Assembly (NCBI RefSeq): GCF_031457955.1
Contig: NZ_JAVDXN010000001.1
Location: forward strand, 372,001-436,000
DNA: 64,000 nt
From: Mixta sp031457955
GTDB lineage: Bacteria > Pseudomonadota > Gammaproteobacteria > Enterobacterales > Enterobacteriaceae
Direction: 5' to 3'
The translations under genes and the position numbers were made by a program. Every line of letters starts with the position of its first letter. Within the stretch, counting starts at the first letter, position 1. This document shows, piece by piece, positions 62,622 to 64,000 of this stretch. The notes under the pieces were generated by a model. That model ran no database searches, was not told the origin of the DNA, and worked only from the letters and a program-made list of their open reading frames with translations.

Positions 62622-62732
62622 CGCTCTTTTTGCTCCAGGTGTCTCTGTTAAGTAAAGCACAGCTTATGTTTTTACGGCAGAGCCGCCGCGATAAACTCAG
62701 ATTCCGCAGTGAACAAGGGCGTATTAGCGCAA

Positions 62733-62757
62733 TAAAAAAGCCCGCGCGAGGCGGGCT
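62733..62757 (-). terminator. Intrinsic terminator downstream of the 38-aa gene
   Basis: On the minus strand AGCCCGC-CTCGC-GCGGGCT is followed by TTTTTATT. It ends a transcript coming from the right, with a 3' region of about 160 nt. Confidence 0.85.
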
Positions 62758-62772
62758 GGACATTTCCGAAGA

Positions 62773-62790
62773 GCCGGTAGCGATACCGGC
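62773..62790. repeat. Hairpin in the 3' region of the 38-aa gene
   Basis: GCCGGTA-GCGA-TACCGGC, a perfect 7-bp stem just before the terminator. Together with that terminator it resembles the 3' end of a stable small RNA. Confidence 0.45.
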
Positions 62791-62916
62791 AAGCAGCTTA
62801 CAAGATTACGTCAGTGATGAGTTGCCTGATGAGTTGCGCAGAATCTGCATCCTCTCGTCAGGCTTGATGACTATCGGCGCGCCAAAGGGGAACTTTAGCG
62901 CGTCAACAAAACATCA

Positions 62917-63033
62917 CTATTCCTGTTCTGCCATTTCAGTGATTTGGTGGTCAATCAGGCTATCGGATACGTGGATCGCAGCGGTAAAGCTGGCGGCTAT
63001 TGCCAGTAACCACATCAATTTTTTCAGCGTCAT
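62917..63033 (-). CDS. Small single-helix membrane protein, 38 aa
   Basis: ATG at 63033 after GGAGAAAGTC. The product MTLKKLMWLLAIAASFTAAI and on has one hydrophobic segment (about residues 5-21) and a polar acidic tail ending EMAEQE. It could be a membrane protein or a short secreted peptide. A terminator 160 bp downstream on the same strand supports a real transcript. Family unknown. Confidence 0.6.
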   Translation of the reverse strand: MTLKKLMWLLAIAASFTAAIHVSDSLIDHQITEMAEQE

Positions 63034-63147
63034 GACTTTCTCCATAGCGTTATTCGTTTATTCATTTCCTGCTATCGTGGCGCATTGAAGTAAAAATATC
63101 TGACCAGCCATTATGGAAAGGAAAGCGATGGCGCCTTCCGGGGAAGT

Positions 63148-63744
63148 TTAACCGTTATTGGTTTCTAACGCTCGCTGGCTTGCGGGGCGGTCAAAACAGC
63201 GCGTCATATAATTCTTTAACGGTTCGCTAAGCGTTAGACCCGCAGCCTGCGCCCACGACAAATTATGCGCGAGGAAAATATCGGCCAGCGTAAAGTTTTC
63301 TCCGGCAATCCAGCGATCGGTGCGAGCCTGCGACAGCAGACGCAGCGAGGCCTGCGCATCGGCCGCCGCGACCTCGGCAACCGCCGCAACCCGCGCTGAC
63401 TCCGGCAGCAGCCGCGTATGCTTCAGCAGTAACCAGACGGGCGCTTCCAGTTCCGTGATGGCAAAGCTTAACCATTGATCGATGATTGCCTGCTCGTCAG
63501 CCTGCACCGGATAAAGCACGCGCGCGGCATATTTACTGCAAATAAATTTGCAGATAGCCAGCGTTTCGGCGAGGAAAAATGGGCCATCTTCCAGCACCGG
63601 AACTTTACGCTGGGGGTGGGGCGATCTGATACCGGGTTCTCCCGGTGTCAAAGCGACGCGAACAGATTCATACGGCATGCCTATCTCTTCCAGCGTCCAC
63701 AATACGCGCAGCGAGCGGCTTTTAGGATAAGTGTAAATTTTCAG
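63148..63744 (-). CDS. Glutathione S-transferase family protein
   Basis: 198-aa thioredoxin-fold GST. The N-terminal domain reads LKIYTYPKSRSLRVLWTLEE, with the glutathione-binding PVLEDGPFFLAETLAICKF, and the helical C-terminal domain has WIAGENFTLADIFLAHNLSW. No ATG lies at the expected start: AGGAG is followed 7 bp later by CTG (63742-63744), where relatives have ATG. A TTG at 63702 would cut away the active-site strand and is unlikely. Confidence 0.85.
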   Translation of the reverse strand: MKIYTYPKSRSLRVLWTLEEIGMPYESVRVALTPGEPGIRSPHPQRKVPVLEDGPFFLAETLAICKFICSKYAARVLYPVQADEQAIIDQWLSFAITELEAPVWLLLKHTRLLPESARVAAVAEVAAADAQASLRLLSQARTDRWIAGENFTLADIFLAHNLSWAQAAGLTLSEPLKNYMTRCFDRPASQRALETNNG

Positions 63745-63815
63745 CGTCTGTCTCCTTTATGTCTGTTTTTCCGTTACCTCAGCACAGGCTAACGCAGCAA
63801 ACCATAATGCGCCAT

Positions 63816-64000
63816 TCACAACGTGCTGCGCGGTGGTTGCTCTTCGTTAAACACAATACCCAACTGACGGCGCGCTTCATCCATGGTGGCAAGCGTAAGC
63901 AGCGAGGCGGCAAGCGGGCGTATCGGCGAATCTGTTAGCCCCTGGCCGATACACCAGGCGACATGCTCGGCCTCATGCGTCAGCTGGCTATATCGGTTTG
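63816..64000 (-). CDS. Gfo/Idh/MocA-type oxidoreductase, C-terminal fragment
   Basis: Partial gene cut by the window edge; 60 C-terminal residues are visible (NRYSQLTHEAEHVAWCIGQG ... EARRQLGIVFNEEQPP). The pattern of His-Glu-Ala-x-x-Val, a glycine, SPIRPLAASL and MDEARRQLGI is the typical C-terminal end of NAD(P)-dependent sugar or inositol-type dehydrogenases. The stop TGA is at 63816-63818. Substrate cannot be judged. Confidence 0.7.
   Translation of the reverse strand, partial: NRYSQLTHEAEHVAWCIGQGLTDSPIRPLAASLLTLATMDEARRQLGIVFNEEQPPRSTL

Noticed and set aside
62630..63088. 152-codon plus-strand frame over the GST-diguanylate cyclase gap
   Set aside because: It runs through a terminator and antisense to the 38-aa gene, and it has no ribosome site.

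Overview
The window is a stretch of chromosome from a gamma-proteobacterium of the order Enterobacterales. Nearly every housekeeping protein can be aligned from memory with its Escherichia coli counterpart over its whole length, and the gene order from rne to icd follows the E. coli 23-25 min region. An Erwiniaceae member (Pantoea, Mixta or Erwinia type) is the best guess, because a pectin-side-chain utilisation pair sits between ptsG and hinT and bhsA, ldtC and ycfT are missing. That genus-level call is inference.

Layout. 1-5.2 kb: rne (RNase E, with an expanded 39-bp in-frame repeat) divergent from rluC. 5.2-16.5 kb: yceF facing the yceD-rpmF-plsX-fabH-fabD-fabG-acpP-fabF-pabC-mltG-tmk-holB-ycfH block, which covers ribosome assembly, phospholipid and fatty acid synthesis, folate, cell wall and DNA replication. 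16.5-18.3 kb: ptsG with a complete control region (CRP-like and Mlc-like sites, SgrS target). 18.3-21.2 kb: accessory pair of a GH105 unsaturated rhamnogalacturonyl hydrolase and a GPH sugar transporter, preceded by a palindrome that fits the KdgR operator. 21.4-26.8 kb: hinT-ycfL-lpoB-thiK-nagZ-ycfP and ndh, the last with a perfect FNR half-site pair. 26.8-28.5 kb: alpha/beta hydrolase plus TetR regulator sharing one candidate operator motif. 28.8-33.3 kb: ycfJ, a triplicated hairpin terminator, mfd and a small unknown gene. 33.5-38.5 kb: lolCDE-nagK-cobB. 38.5-42.4 kb: potABCD polyamine transporter. 42.6-53.1 kb: pepT, roxA, phoPQ, purB, hflD, mnmA, nudJ, rluE, icd.

53.1-64 kb is the accessory end. 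Just after icd is an AT-rich segment with an orphan colicin-D-type immunity gene and a large acyltransferase-3/SGNH membrane protein. There follow several very small genes (a 63-aa membrane protein, a 42-aa lipoprotein, an 85-aa unknown, a 59-aa Cys-rich zinc-ribbon-like protein and a 38-aa membrane protein), arsBC without arsR, a 76-nt tRNA-like element with an abnormal anticodon loop, an HAAAP amino-acid transporter, a CACHE-like/GGDEF diguanylate cyclase, a glutathione S-transferase that seems to begin at CTG, and the 3' end of a Gfo/Idh/MocA-type oxidoreductase.

Most interesting points: the PhoQ metal-sensing acidic patch is replaced by a DxNxDG calcium-loop-like sequence; the Rhi-type operon carries a KdgR-like box; an immunity gene has no visible toxin; the tRNA-like element lacks U33; the yceD promoter would give an almost leaderless mRNA; and the RNase E scaffold domain carries a 13-residue tandem repeat. 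I did not find a clearly new multi-gene defence or biosynthetic system.
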